NCBI GenBank assembly: GCA_012274445.1
Contig: JAAROD010000015.1
Location: forward strand, 62,001 to 126,000
DNA length: 64,000 bases
Reading direction: 5' to 3'
Source: Sclerotiophoma versabilis
Taxonomy: Eukaryota; Ascomycota; Dothideomycetes; Pleosporales; Didymellaceae
Shown one piece after another: positions 25,009-35,993 of the stretch. Each line of letters starts with the position of its first letter. Within the stretch, counting starts at the first letter, position 1. A program made the position numbers and the translations under genes. Below the pieces are notes generated by a model. That model saw only the letters and a list, made by a program, of their open reading frames with translations. It was not told the origin of the DNA and ran no database searches.

Positions 25009-26871
25009 ATATACTCTATAAGTAAGCAGAATAATAAGTAAGTAGAATACTTTTACTATAACTCTACTAAGATTTACTCTATTATAGCCTATAATAACCT
25101 ACTCTAGTACTATATAATATAGTATAGCCTAGAATATTATTTAAAGACTACTTTTATATCTTACTTATATATTTATATATTATATTAAGTTTAATTACAC
25201 TATCTATAGTGCCTTTAAAATAGTATACCTACTTTAGTATATACCTACTTCTTTACCTTTTTTCTATTACTATACGCTCTAAACTTCTTTAGAATTATTA
25301 ATTTTAGACTATTCTTAACTAATAGAGTTCTTTCTACCTAAACCTACTTTCCTTTATATAATTTATATTATATAGTAGCTTTATTTACTACTTAAAGCTC
25401 TATAATCTTCTATTAAACTAATACTAGCTTATTTATAATTATTACTACTTTCTTTAAAACCTTTTTAAACACCTTAACTATAGAAGTAAGTAAACTATTT
25501 ATATACTTCTAAATTCTTATCTTTATAAGTATTAATTATATCCTATATTATAGAGTATTACTTAGAGTTAAATACTGCTAGAGTAGATTATTAGTAGGTA
25601 GTTATAGTAATAAAGTGTACAGCTTTATTTTAAGGTCTATTATAACTTATTATAGGTTAATAGAAACTAAGCTAGCGCTTTAAAACTCTTCTTACTTATT
25701 ACTAGAGGTAAATAAAGCCTTAAAGGCTACTATAAAGTATAGTAGAAACTTATTCTTTATAATATAGTTAATTTAGTTATAAATAAGGTTTTAGGCTTAG
25801 TACCTATATACCTTCTTTAAAGAAGTAAAACAACCTATATTAAGAGGCTATAAAAGGTATAATAAGTAAGAAGGTATATAGACTATAATAATCTTATTAT
25901 TCTTATAGTATTATTAGAATTTAAGTAAGTTATAGCTCTTATAGCTATTAATAACTAGTAGATAGTATATACTAATATTATACTTCTATATATACTTATT
26001 AAAGTATTTTAACTAGTTTAGACTAAGCTTATTAGTAGTCTAGCTATTTAAAGAGACTTTAATAGCCTAGTCTTAAAGTAGATTCTCTTCTTTATACTAG
26101 GTAGAGAAATAATAGTAGGTCTTAAAGATAATAAAGAGTAGAATAGTCTATTCTTTAGTATTAATACTCTATATAACTATTATCTACTCTTAGTTACCTA
26201 GCTAAACTACTTTTAGCTACTTTCTTTACTCTAAAGCTATAATAACTACTCTAGTAAATATCTACTCTATTATAAAGCCTACTTTATTAAAGTTATATAT
26301 ATCTTTATTCTAGATTCTATACTTAGCTTTAATACTTACTATAAGGCTAAACTAGTTTTAGATTATATTAGAATTCTTATAGAGAGCTCTTCTATAGTTA
26401 TACTTATAATTAAACTTAACTATAACCTCTAGTTAGTATTTAATAACTATACTAGGCTAGTTTAGGCTAAATAGCCTAGATTATACTTAGTATATAAAGA
26501 ATTAGATTTAGTAGCTATATCTACTAGGTAAGAGGAAGATTCTTATATAACTAGCTTAAGTATATAATTAATAATTACCTACTTCTTATTATTATCTAGG
26601 TTCTATAAGTTAGATATAGAATTAGCTTATAAAGGTTATCTAGTATATTATTTACTTAGTATAATTTAGAGTACTTTATAGATAGCTATAGTATATTATA
26701 AAAAATATATTATATTTTATTTAAGAAAATAGAGTATAAGCTATACCTAAGCTTTTTTTACTATATCTAACTAGTATTATAAGAAAGGTATTAGTATAGT
26801 AATAGTACAGTAGTAGAGTTTTAGTAAAAGTATTCTACTTACTTATTATTCTACTTACTTATAGAGTATAT
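25009..26871 (-). mobile_element. pogo/Fot1-like DNA transposon (C), full length, RIP-degraded
   Basis: The element is 1,863 bp, bounded by TA (25,007-25,008 and 26,872-26,873). Inverted repeats start ATATACTCTATAAGTAAGC on the left and end in the complement on the right. Each TIR carries the AAGTAAGCAGAAT-type motif twice. The transposase is on the minus strand: the DDE region lies at about 25,800-26,160 and aligns with copies D and G read in reverse. Fot1/pogo elements of fungi are 1.8-2 kb, insert at TA and encode a CENP-B/HTH plus DDE transposase. This copy has stops throughout. Confidence 0.82.
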
Positions 26872-26897
26872 TATATATTCTATTAGTACTATATATA

Positions 26898-28852
26898 ATA
26901 TACCTTATAGATAAGGTATATATATAAGTAAGAGATATACTTTTACTAAGACTATACTAAAATACTACTCTCTTACTATTACCTTAATAATAGTAATAGC
27001 TAAATATATTAAAAGAAGCTTAAATATAGCTTATAGTTTATACTCTTAAAAGAGATATAAAGCTTTTTCTATAATATACTATAGCTATCTATAAGGTTTC
27101 TAAAACTATACTATATTATTAATATACTAGATTACCTTTATATACTAATACTATAGCTAACTTATAGAACCTAACTAATACTAAGAAGTAGGTAATTATT
27201 AAGTATATACTTAAGCTAGTTATATAAAGGTTTTCTCTAAGGCTTATAGCTATAGCTAATATAGCTAATTCTTTATAATAAGAGTATAGTCTAGGCTATA
27301 TTAGCCTTACCTAGCTTAGTATATTTATTAAGTAATAACTAGAGGTTATAGTAGAGTTTACTTAAAAGTATAACTATAAGAAAGCTTTTTATAAAGATTC
27401 TAAGGTAATTTATAGCTAGTTTAGCCTAGTAGCTAATATTAATATTAAGTATATATTATATAGCTAAAAGGCCTACTTAGTAGCCTAAATTTAGAGTATA
27501 AATATATATAAACTCTTACTCTATTTTAGCTATAATAGGAAAGTATTAAGAATAATAATACCTATAACTTTAATTAGGCTAGCTTTATAATAGGTATTAT
27601 ATTAATAAAGGTAGTTATTATAGCTTTATAGTAATAAGAATAGCTAAAGGTAGTTTAGCTAGGTAATAGAGAATAGATAATAGTTATATAGAGTATTAAT
27701 ACTAAAGGTTAAGCTATTCTACTCTTTATTATTTTTAAAGTATACTACTACCTTTCTTCTAAGTATAAGAAGGAGGACTTACTATAGAATTATAAAATTA
27801 AAGTTTTTAATAACAGCTAGACTACTAATTAGCTTAGTTTAAGCTACTTATAGTACTTTAATATATATATAAAAAGGTATACTATTAGTACCTACTATCT
27901 ACTAGTTATTAATAGCTATAAGAGCTATAACTTACTTAAATTCTAGTAATACTATAAGAATAATAAGATTATTACTATCTATATACCTTTTTATTTAGTA
28001 TACCTTCTATAGCCTCTTAATATAGGTTGTTTTACTTCTTTAAAGAAGGTATATAGGTACTAAGCTAAAAACCTTATTTATAACTAGATTAACTATATTA
28101 TAAAGCTTAAGTTTCTACTATACTTTATAGCAGCCTTTAAGGCTTTATTTACTTCTAGTAATATCTAAGAAGAGTTCTAAGAGGCTAGACTAGTTCTATT
28201 TAACCTAGAATAGGTTTTATTAACTCTTAATATAAAGCTAAACACTCTATTACTATAACTCTTTATTAATAATATGCCTTAGTAGTTATAGACCTTTAGT
28301 AATACTCTAGAACTTAAGTTATAATAAATACTTATATAGATAAGAATTTAGAGGTATATAGATAGCTTATCTACTTCTATAGTTAAAGTATTTAAAAAGG
28401 TCTTAAAGAGAGTAGTAATAATTATATATAAGCTAGTATTAGTATAATAGAAGATTACTAAGCTTTAAGTAGTAGATAAAGCTACTTTATACTAAAATTT
28501 ATATAAAAGAAAGTAAGTTAAGGTAGAAGTAACTCTTATAGTTAAAGAGAGCTAGTAGATAACTACTCTAAAGAAGTTTAGAGCACGTAGTAATAGTAAG
28601 AAGTAAAAGAAGAAAGTATATACTAAAGGGGCTAAGCTCTCCTAAAGATACTATAAACAGTGTAAAGAGACTAGGTATAATACGTAAATATATAAGAATA
28701 AAGTAGAAGAGGTTTCTTAGTAATATTATAGGTTATTTTACTCTATATAGTACTAAAGTAGGTTATTATAGGCTATAATAGAGCTAGGTTTAGTAGAGTC
28801 TTAGTAAAGGTATATAGCTTACCTATATATATAGCTTACCTATAAGGTATAT
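26898..28852 (+). mobile_element. pogo/Fot1-like DNA transposon (D), full length, RIP-degraded
   Basis: The element is 1,955 bp and bounded by TA. TIRs run from about 26,898 (ATATACCTTATAGATAAGG) and to 28,852 (CTATAAGGTATAT), with an internal motif given twice in each. The plus-strand transposase shows the region around 27,890-27,980 (TSD-like LLVINSYKSYNLLKF) that corresponds to the second Asp region of the DDE domain in this family. The C-terminus at 28,580-28,720 reads a Lys/Arg-rich stretch followed by a knuckle in which several Cys/His codons are lost, ending NKVEEVS then stop. It lies tail to tail with element C. Confidence 0.82.
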
Positions 28853-29523
28853 TAGTTTTTAATAAACTTAGTAACTTTATTTCTTATATTTAGAAACTTA
28901 TAATATTATCTAATAAGTTCTATAGTATAAGTAATACTAGAGTGTTTATATAATAGATTATTATAATATCTTAAGATAACTTTCTTCTAAAGTTCTTTTA
29001 GTACGTACTCTAGTAGATATTATTTCTATTAAACTTATATTACTAGATTAAGCTACTATAATATTTCTAATAACTTATTCTTATTAACTTTAAGAATAGT
29101 AAACTTATTAATTATTTTTTTACCTATATAGTTATAGTATTAGCTTAGTATATCTACTCTTCTATTTTCTTTTTCTAGTATATATAGAATCTTAAACTTC
29201 TACTAACTAAGTATTTCTAACTACTATACCTACTATTAGTTTAGAACCTTAGTAGTAGTAAAGTATACTAAGTTCTTATAATCTATATAAATAGTAAGCT
29301 CTAAGCAGCTCTCTATATAAACTCTTTAGTACTATAATATATTAATAATAGCTATAAGCTTCTTATTATATATATTATAATATTCTTTTAGTACTATAAA
29401 CTTTCTTAAGTAATAGAAAATTAGATACTATTAACTAATTAATTATTAAGTAATATTTACTTCTAATACTAAATCTAAGATATTTATTTTAAAGTATTTA
29501 GGTTTACTACTTCTAAATATAAT
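28853..29523 (-). mobile_element. Fragment of Gypsy family B (RNase H/integrase part)
   Basis: This piece is collinear with 55,640-56,290 of the complete Gypsy B element and in the same orientation. On the minus strand near 29,240-29,275 it reads KNLVYFTTTKVLN, the Gypsy RNase H end (the TDHKNL region). No LTR is attached. It lies between two pogo elements, so it was probably the substrate into which one or both inserted. Confidence 0.75.
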
Positions 29524-31362
29524 ATATAATCTAATATTAGCTTATTTATACTATTAGTTTAATTACTATACTAAGCTTACCTCTCTTTTTACTATCTACT
29601 CTAATATCTTAATAACCTAATTTTAAGCTACTTTCTTATAAAGATAGAGTTATTCTTATAATATAGTTAATTAAATCTAATATATTAATTAGCTAGTAAT
29701 ATACTACTACTATCTATAATATTCCTTAAAGCACTCTTTAAATCTAATATACTAAGATAACTTTATAATATAATCTTTACTATAGCTAATTAAAGCTTAT
29801 AAAGCCTAAAGAGAAGGCTCTTATAAAGTATATAAAGGACCTTAATATATAAGAATTTACTTCTACCTCTAATAATATATATAATATAGCTAATTAACTA
29901 CTTAATATATATAAAGGTAGAAGAGTTAGTATTAACTAGGTATACTAGCTTACTTACTACTAACCTAATATTAAATCTTAGGTAACTAGACTTTAGAATT
30001 ACTAAAGGGTCTTATCTAGTAATCTAGCTATTATTAGCCTCTAGTTTAACCTTATACGTAATACTAAAGCTAAGTATAGTATTCTAGATAAAGATACCTA
30101 TAGCTTTAATAAGACTAGCTTCTAAATAGGTATTAGAGAAATTATTAAGGTTATTACTATATCTAAGAGGCGTCTTAAGTAACTTTAAGTCTAACCTAGT
30201 AATTATAAGTAGGCTATATTAATTACTAGTATTAATGCTAAGAGGTAGTTAATTCTAGCCTTCTTTATTCTTAGAGTAAAGTACTATAATTAAGCCTAGT
30301 ATTACTAAAGTAATAAAGAGTAAAGAATTACTATTAGTAATAATAGTTAGACTACTAATAAAGTTAGTTTTAACTAGTTAAAGTATTTTATTTAGTATAT
30401 AGAGGCATATATAGTAGGTAGCTACTAGTTACTTATACTTAATAGCTATAAGAGCTACTAATTAATTATTTTCTAAAATCTTTATAAAGAGAATAAGATA
30501 ATTACTTTCTATATACTTACTTACACCTTATACCTTCTTTAGCTACTTAATATTAGTTATTTTACTACCTTAAAGTATATATATAAGTAGAAGATTAGAG
30601 TTTTAGTAAATAGCTATATTAACTATATTAATAAAAAGGCCTTCTTAGACGCTTATAAAAAAGTATATAAGAGTACCTTTTTATCTAATAATATTAGATT
30701 AGGCTTTAGAGTAACTAGTTTAGTTCTAGATAACCTAGAGGTAGTGCTATCTAAGCTTAATATAAAGCTTTGTACGCTAACTCTACCTATACTAGAACCT
30801 ACCTCTTAGTAACCTAAGACACTAAGCACTACTCTTAAGATAGAGGCTTAATTAACCTTACTTTTAGATAAAGTTTAAGCTCTTATTAGCTCTTTGCCTG
30901 TCTTAGTTGTTAAGATAGTCTAGTAATTTAGAAAGGTAGCTTTAATAATAGTGCATTCTTAGGTACTTATATTAGCTAGGATAGCTAACCTTAAGGCAGC
31001 TAATAACGCTGCTTCTAAGCGTAAAAAGCGTAAAAAGAAGCAGATTTAGAAGGGAGGTACCCTGTCGCAGGCAGAGGCAGAGGATTTAATTGCTTAAAGA
31101 GAGGTAGAGGAGCAGCTAGACAGGGAGAGGCGTAAGAAGAGAAAGCTAGTAGCTAGACGTAGATTTAACACTGTAAAAGCTGCAGTAAGCCAGGACATAA
31201 TAGGCGCACGTGCAAAGAAAGTGCAGCTATGTTAGACAAATAAATCTATCTACTTTTTATTGCAATAGCTAGTTGTAGTGTTAAGATATTAAGGCAAAGA
31301 GGTGGGTAGCTGCATTAAGGTGATCGAACTAATAGTGTGCTTGAGCTAATAGTAGATCACGT
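29524..31362 (+). mobile_element. pogo-like DNA transposon (E), different subfamily, right end little mutated
   Basis: The left TIR (about 29,524-29,590) aligns with the reverse complement of the right end (about 31,295-31,362). Conserved blocks such as CTAATATTAGCT on the left face AGCTAATAGTAG on the right. The right end is GATCACGT followed by TA. The body is about 1.84 kb. The DDE-type stretch near 30,410-30,560 is equivalent to that in D and G. The last 350 bp have normal composition, whereas the first 1.4 kb are strongly RIP-affected. The left TA could not be confirmed because of mutation. Confidence 0.72.
30400..31243 (+). pseudogene. pogo-like transposase C-terminal half with CCHC zinc knuckle (element E)
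   Basis: The frame ends CKSCSKPGHNRRTCKE, then SAAMLDK and a TAA stop at 31,241-31,243. The knuckle C-x2-C-x4-H-x4-C (31,172-31,213) is intact. Upstream is a Lys/Arg-rich segment (31,010-31,150) that probably is a basic or coiled region. In-frame stops just before the knuckle are TAG/TAA, consistent with former CAG/CAA. Zinc knuckles bind single-stranded nucleic acid or DNA. A C-terminal knuckle on a DDE transposase is unusual compared with canonical Fot1. The upstream DDE domain is too mutated to be functional. Confidence 0.7.
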
Positions 31363-32034
31363 TATGCCTAAGCATTACTTAGTATGACACGCAACGACTG
31401 GGAACTTGATCAATCAAAATCCTATGCAGGAGGTATCAAAAAACATCTGTCAGTGGCCACAATTATCTCTGGGGTCTTCAAGCGTCCCTCTGTGTTGGTA
31501 CGACACCATTGAAGCACTTTCAAAGCCGTAGGAGTAAGCTCGGTTGATTTGAGTGAGCTATCGCGTGAGGCTGGCAACCCCGTAACCGGCTTTGAAGCAT
31601 GGATCATGGAATCCCATACGCCTGAGCAGCTTTCCATTGGCTTCAAAAATCACCAGAATCATGATAAGGAGGCGCATGCTGTATAACATTTTCACGTGTG
31701 TCCATTTCAAGAATGTGATTGTTGAGAAATTGCAACTCCAAACCTGGGTGACGCGTGGGGGCGGAGTGGCCCGGAACTATATCCTGCCCACAACTATATG
31801 GCAGAGCTTAGTACATTGCCGAGTGCATTCTCATACCCTTTCAGTGCCCGCTCGTACATTTTCTCTGCCTCTGCTAGCTTGCCTCGATTTAAGTAGAGGA
31901 TGCCCTGGCTCGTTGACCCTGTTGCGCCGCCGGCCTCGTCATGGCTTTTGTTGTACAACTAATTAGTCACACCTTATTAAGATCTGTTTTTCAAATAGTC
32001 TGGGTTCTATTCGTATCAATCAGATATTTGGAAT
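31363..32034 (-). pseudogene. TPR-protein remnant and unidentified coding fragments
   Basis: Between the transposon and the APH-like gene the composition is normal. On the minus strand at about 31,785-31,960 the frame reads ILYLNRGKLAEAEKMYERAL, then KGYENALG, a kinesin-light-chain type tetratricopeptide repeat as found in fungal NACHT/NB-ARC-TPR proteins. The frame then hits a stop, and no neighbouring repeats or upstream NTPase are present. Further along, 31,422-31,646 keeps a 74-codon frame (ending ATDRCFLIPPA) that I cannot identify. This looks like a gene fragment stranded at the transposon edge, not a working gene. Confidence 0.5.
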
Positions 32035-33961
32035 CTATGTAGGCTTTCTTACAGCCCAGCGTGTGCTTTCCTCGAATGCCAACCGTTCCTCGCCACTTAA
32101 GCTCTGCAAGCCCTCGTCTCTAAGCTGCGCGAACATTTCGAGTGCTGGCTCATAATTCTCGTTTGACGTCCATCTATCGCGATGTACAAACCCCTGGAGC
32201 GAGTCCCAAAAATCCTCATTCTCATTCCAGCCTTCTCTGTCTAGGAGATGTGATTTTAGCTCCTCATCAGTGAATTCTATTGGACAGGGGATCTCAGTGT
32301 TGATCTCGTTCCAGTGACTGTGCTCCTCGTCTATTAGCGGCCAACATTGGCTTTAGGTTGCAGGTATTAGGCCAACATACCGTGCTATACGAATGAGACA
32401 TTGTCTAAAGGGAACAATGTCACCATCCCACGTGTTGGCAGAAAAGTCCGCAGTATCTCGCCTCGCACGCGCTTGATTTATTTGCCAGATGTCGTAGAGG
32501 ACCGAATTCATCTTTTTAGTCTCAGTTTCGTATGTCCACAAGACAATTGACTTCTCAACCTGGGTCCGAACACGAATCTTTTCCTCGTCCTCTAGAACGT
32601 TGTAGCTTTCAGGTAGCTTCAGCATGAGCTCTCCGTTGTAATCTACGAGCCGTGGATGTCGTGCCTGGAGGAACAAAGGCCCAACCCATGTATCCTGCCA
32701 GTCAATTAGACTAGTAACATGATTTTTGTGCACGAATATGTTAGGGGCATGAATATCCCAATGCCATAGGGTAGGTCTGATGTGATCTCCTTCAGGTAAA
32801 AGGTATTCAATCACGTCCATGAACTTCCTGTAAAGGGCTATGTGAGCATCTGGAGTGCGTTGCGCTTCAGATGTTGCTAATAGACCACCAGACGGCTTTT
32901 GAGTGGCGTGATTGCCTACCCAGGCAATCTCTCGTTGGGCAATTGCTCTTAGGTAATCCTGAGCCCGATTCCCTATAAAATAATATAAGTAATTTTGTGG
33001 TTTATAGCTGGTATACAGTTCAACTCACACGGGCCACGATCAAGATCCATAGCTGCTCGTTTGTGGTGCCAGAAACCCCGATCAACGACTGGACCTATCA
33101 CAAATCGATTCTCCGCCATATCTTTTGATGATTGTGGCAGGCTACCAACGACTTCGGCTTTTTCACAACCTGGGAAAGCGTCATTCGCAAAGTAAAGATT
33201 TCCGTAACTGTGGGTCCGTTAACTATGCCAGTACAAACACATCAGTCTGGAAGAACAGACCGAGTAAATGATAGGGACAAAAATTTTCTCTCGAAAGCGA
33301 CAATATCGTCCACAATCTTTAGCTTATCGTGAAGCTCCATCTCATCCCAAATCTCACCGAGCTGGTTACCAGTAGCCTCTTCCATCAGAATATACTCTGA
33401 TTCTACAGGGTTTTTAGCATCCCCACTCCAAGACAAGACCTTCGGCACGGGGATTTCGAGGACGGTCCGAGCCTAGTAATACAATCGTATCAGCCTAGGC
33501 AACTTGAGATTACAAAGGATAAGCCAACTTACAAAATCCATAGTAGCGACTTCAGACGCAGTTGTCTTGAATGGAGGCCAAGCATTGGGGTTCGGTATAC
33601 GCGCAACCACGATGGTACCATCATTCATAACAAGCCGAAAGATCTTATTAAACCCGCCTTCTGCAAGCTTGCTCATAGACACGCAAGTCTCTGCGCCAAT
33701 AGTTTTAGCCGCGATCTTCTTAAGCTCAGCCACATTAAAACGTTTATACCGCTCGCGAAGCTGAGCGTCCTCGTCCCATAGCCAACGCCTACTGGTGTAG
33801 CGATAGTAATCTTCGTTATCACGATCATGACATGCAGACATCTTTCGAATAGGAGATCGGAACGATCCAATGAATGGCGAGAGGGCGTGACTAAAGTATT
33901 GCAAAGTGTAATGTTTCGGGACGACCCTAAGGTGCTGGAGACGGGTTGAAAGCAATGGCAT
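32035..33961 (-). CDS. AIM9/aminoglycoside-phosphotransferase-like kinase-fold protein
   Basis: Proposed exons on the minus strand are 33,961-33,533, 33,472-33,261, 33,207-33,029, 32,972-32,381 and 32,350-32,035 (1,728 nt, 575 aa). Introns of 60, 53 and 56 bp are GT-AG and keep frame. The fourth, only 30 bp, is doubtful. The protein has an arginine-rich N-terminus suggesting a mitochondrial presequence (an alternative start at Met41 would lose it), then RWLWDEDAQLRERY typical of the fungal family, a glycine loop region (LAEGGFNKIFRL), the catalytic HWDIHAPN (H344, D346, N351) and the metal-binding DWQ (D364). The APH family transfers phosphate to small molecules; AIM9 is linked to mitochondrial inheritance in yeast, and the substrate is unknown. 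The C-terminal HWNE...CPIEFT part is also conserved in this family. Without the 30-bp intron a TAA at 32,353 would end the protein about 105 residues early. Confidence 0.8.
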
Positions 33962-34906
33962 AGTAGATCACGTTCGGGATGTGAAAGTCGCTTTATGCAG
34001 GCGCGAGCGAGATGGAACGGATCGTGCACAGACTTACCGGTAGCGGGCGCTTGACTCTCGCGGAACAAGAATCTCCGGAGGCAAGCGCTTAATTACTGCC
34101 GTTTCCATTTCCATCTTTCTTGCAAAACGATGCAATTGTATTTTTCCAACCTTATAGCGCTAGGCGCCCAGAATCTGCCAGCGCTAACGCTGCGGCCTCC
34201 AATATCCATAGTCCATATCCTCGCCTTAATACGCCCTACGCCTTTAGCGAGAAAGAGTAAGACTCCATTCATTGGGTCTAACCCGCACACTGATATCTCA
34301 ATTACGGCGCGGCAAGACAAAATGGCGTTAGAGCAACCAGTAGATATATGAGAAGGACTTGCTAGAAGACAACAAGTGAAGTCTACTTAGTGTCAACGGG
34401 TCAATGGACCAAAATAGCGTCCAATAAGAGCCATCACAAATTTACAAGCGCTAAGGGGCCTATACTCAGATACGAGTCTATATATTTGAAGTAGTTATAA
34501 CCTCTGGAGAGGTGTTACAAGAGGGAACAAGATAAGCTGAGGTTGACAAACAAATTGATGTGAGCCGTCAGAGTTGACAGTACACTATTCACAAGCACAG
34601 CCAAAAGCAAGCGCCTACTCAGTCTGCTAGACGGCCTGCTGCTGGCAGTTTGTACAAGCGGGCACGTAATTACAGAAGGGCAGATTAGAGCTTAAAGCCT
34701 ACGTCGGCTTCTACAAGCAGCAGTTAACAGAGTAAGTACTATAAGCCTATTACATAAAGGCTTCTATTTCAATAGTTAGAATAGATGTAACGCTTTTGTA
34801 AGTTTAGTAAGCTGGTGAAAACTTTGGTATGAAACTGGTTTGGACTTTTCCATTATATGTTCGTTAAAGATCAGTGCTGGTGACGAATCTAGGAGCGGGT
34901 CTCCAT
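33962..34906. other. Intergenic region upstream of the APH-like gene
   Basis: About 0.95 kb of normal composition. It must hold the APH-like promoter (minus direction, adjoining 33,962). Short overlapping frames on both strands at 34,093-34,351 look like chance frames. I see no RNA gene or terminator. The region ends at the target duplication GTCTCCAT of the MITE-like element. Confidence 0.5.
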
Positions 34907-35336
34907 CAGCGTGTCCAACGATCGATACTATCGTCGACACTACCACTTACTTATCGTCACGTGTTCGATCGATCGATAGTGGTCAGGCCATGCGATAATG
35001 TATGTGATCGATAGTTGTGAGTCCAACTGTAGTACTATAATAAACACGTGATCTTATACATATCACGTGAACGCAGGAGCTCCTGCAGCTAGGCTTAACA
35101 GAGCCCTGTAATTGGCTATAAATGCCTTGCTTGCAGGTCTTAGCATACTACTAGTCTTCTTTAACAACGGGTGACTTGATTCTACCTATGCTATAACACC
35201 ACAACGCCTATACGCCTACAACGTCCACCTACAACAAGCAGCTGCGCGATTAATTAACGCCCTCTATACCTCTATCAGATGACAAGTAGCGAGTTTTGGC
35301 CACACGATACGATAGTATCGATCGTTGGACGCGCTG
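34907..35336. mobile_element. Non-autonomous hAT-type element (MITE), 430 bp, well preserved
   Basis: The terminal inverted repeats are 28 bp with one mismatch: 34,907-34,934 starts CAGCGTGTCCAACGATCG, and 35,309-35,336 is its complement with C for T at the sixth base. The eight bases GTCTCCAT stand directly outside both ends (34,899-34,906 and 35,337-35,344), the 8-bp target duplication of hAT elements. Inside, the motif GATCGATAGT recurs at about 34,969 and 35,009 as subterminal repeats, and three CACGTG sites occur (about 34,958, 35,045, 35,064). There is no transposase frame. It shows no sign of RIP, so it is young, in low copy number, or below the length at which RIP acts. Confidence 0.85.
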
Positions 35337-35344
35337 GTCTCCAT

Positions 35345-35993
35345 ACCTACAAAGACACAAGACTTACACCAGCATCTCCCGAGCTTTCTTATCACCGAAA
35401 CTCAAGATTACCCTCTTCATACCTATCATTTGCTTCCTCGGCACCATGTCTCTCGCCTCAAGCACCCGCTCTAGCTCCAATCCATGCTCGGGACTTCATC
35501 GAAACTGATCTCATCGCTGAATCTATCCTCTTCAGTATCGAATCGGCTAAATACAAGATTCCAAAGTGCGCCACAATCATGACGGCAGACGCTTGCATCT
35601 CGTAACATTTGCCTGTTGTGTTGTCCGCTCTGTCGTGTGTCAGTGGTGATAGGGAAGGGGTGAGTCTCGGCTGACAGTACTATAGGCGAGAAGATTGCTG
35701 ACGACATTGAAGCTGTGTGCTGGCGCAGGATGCGTGCACAAGTTGAACGACTGACTTGAGAAAGAGAAAATTTGCGATAAGTTGTAGGCGTGTAGGAAGG
35801 ATTGAGTCGGAGGTTCAAAGATGAATGGGTAGTTTTCGCAAACTGTTTCCTGTCGACCTTTTTCTTTACACGGATTACAGGTAGAATGAGATTTCAGCTG
35901 TTTCAAAATCCCCTCACTTTGCGTAGTGCGTATGGGCTTGATCGCGAGTGCGACGCAAGCGCTATATTTTTCGAAGTTGCCGCCACTCACTCT
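35345..35993. other. Intergenic region downstream of the monooxygenase gene
   Basis: About 650 bp between the MITE and the stop of the minus-strand monooxygenase. It should carry the 3' UTR and poly(A) signals of that gene. Overlapping frames of 66-116 codons on both strands (for example 35,471-35,818 minus) lack conserved features and are most likely chance. No RNA gene was seen. Confidence 0.45.

Noticed and set aside
1..31000. Mitochondrial or centromeric DNA as explanation for the AT-rich block
   Set aside because: The AT bias comes from loss of CpA/TpG in recognisable nuclear transposons with target duplications, which RIP explains. A centromere role cannot be judged from sequence alone.
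31592..31966. 124-codon plus-strand frame
   Set aside because: It is the antisense shadow of the TPR remnant, whose minus-strand frame has a recognisable repeat.
33504..33764. Plus-strand frame of 86 codons
   Set aside because: It is the complement of exon 1 of the APH-like gene.
35279..35605. 108-codon plus-strand frame starting in the MITE
   Set aside because: It crosses the MITE end and its target duplication, lacks any motif, and overlaps other frames on both strands.
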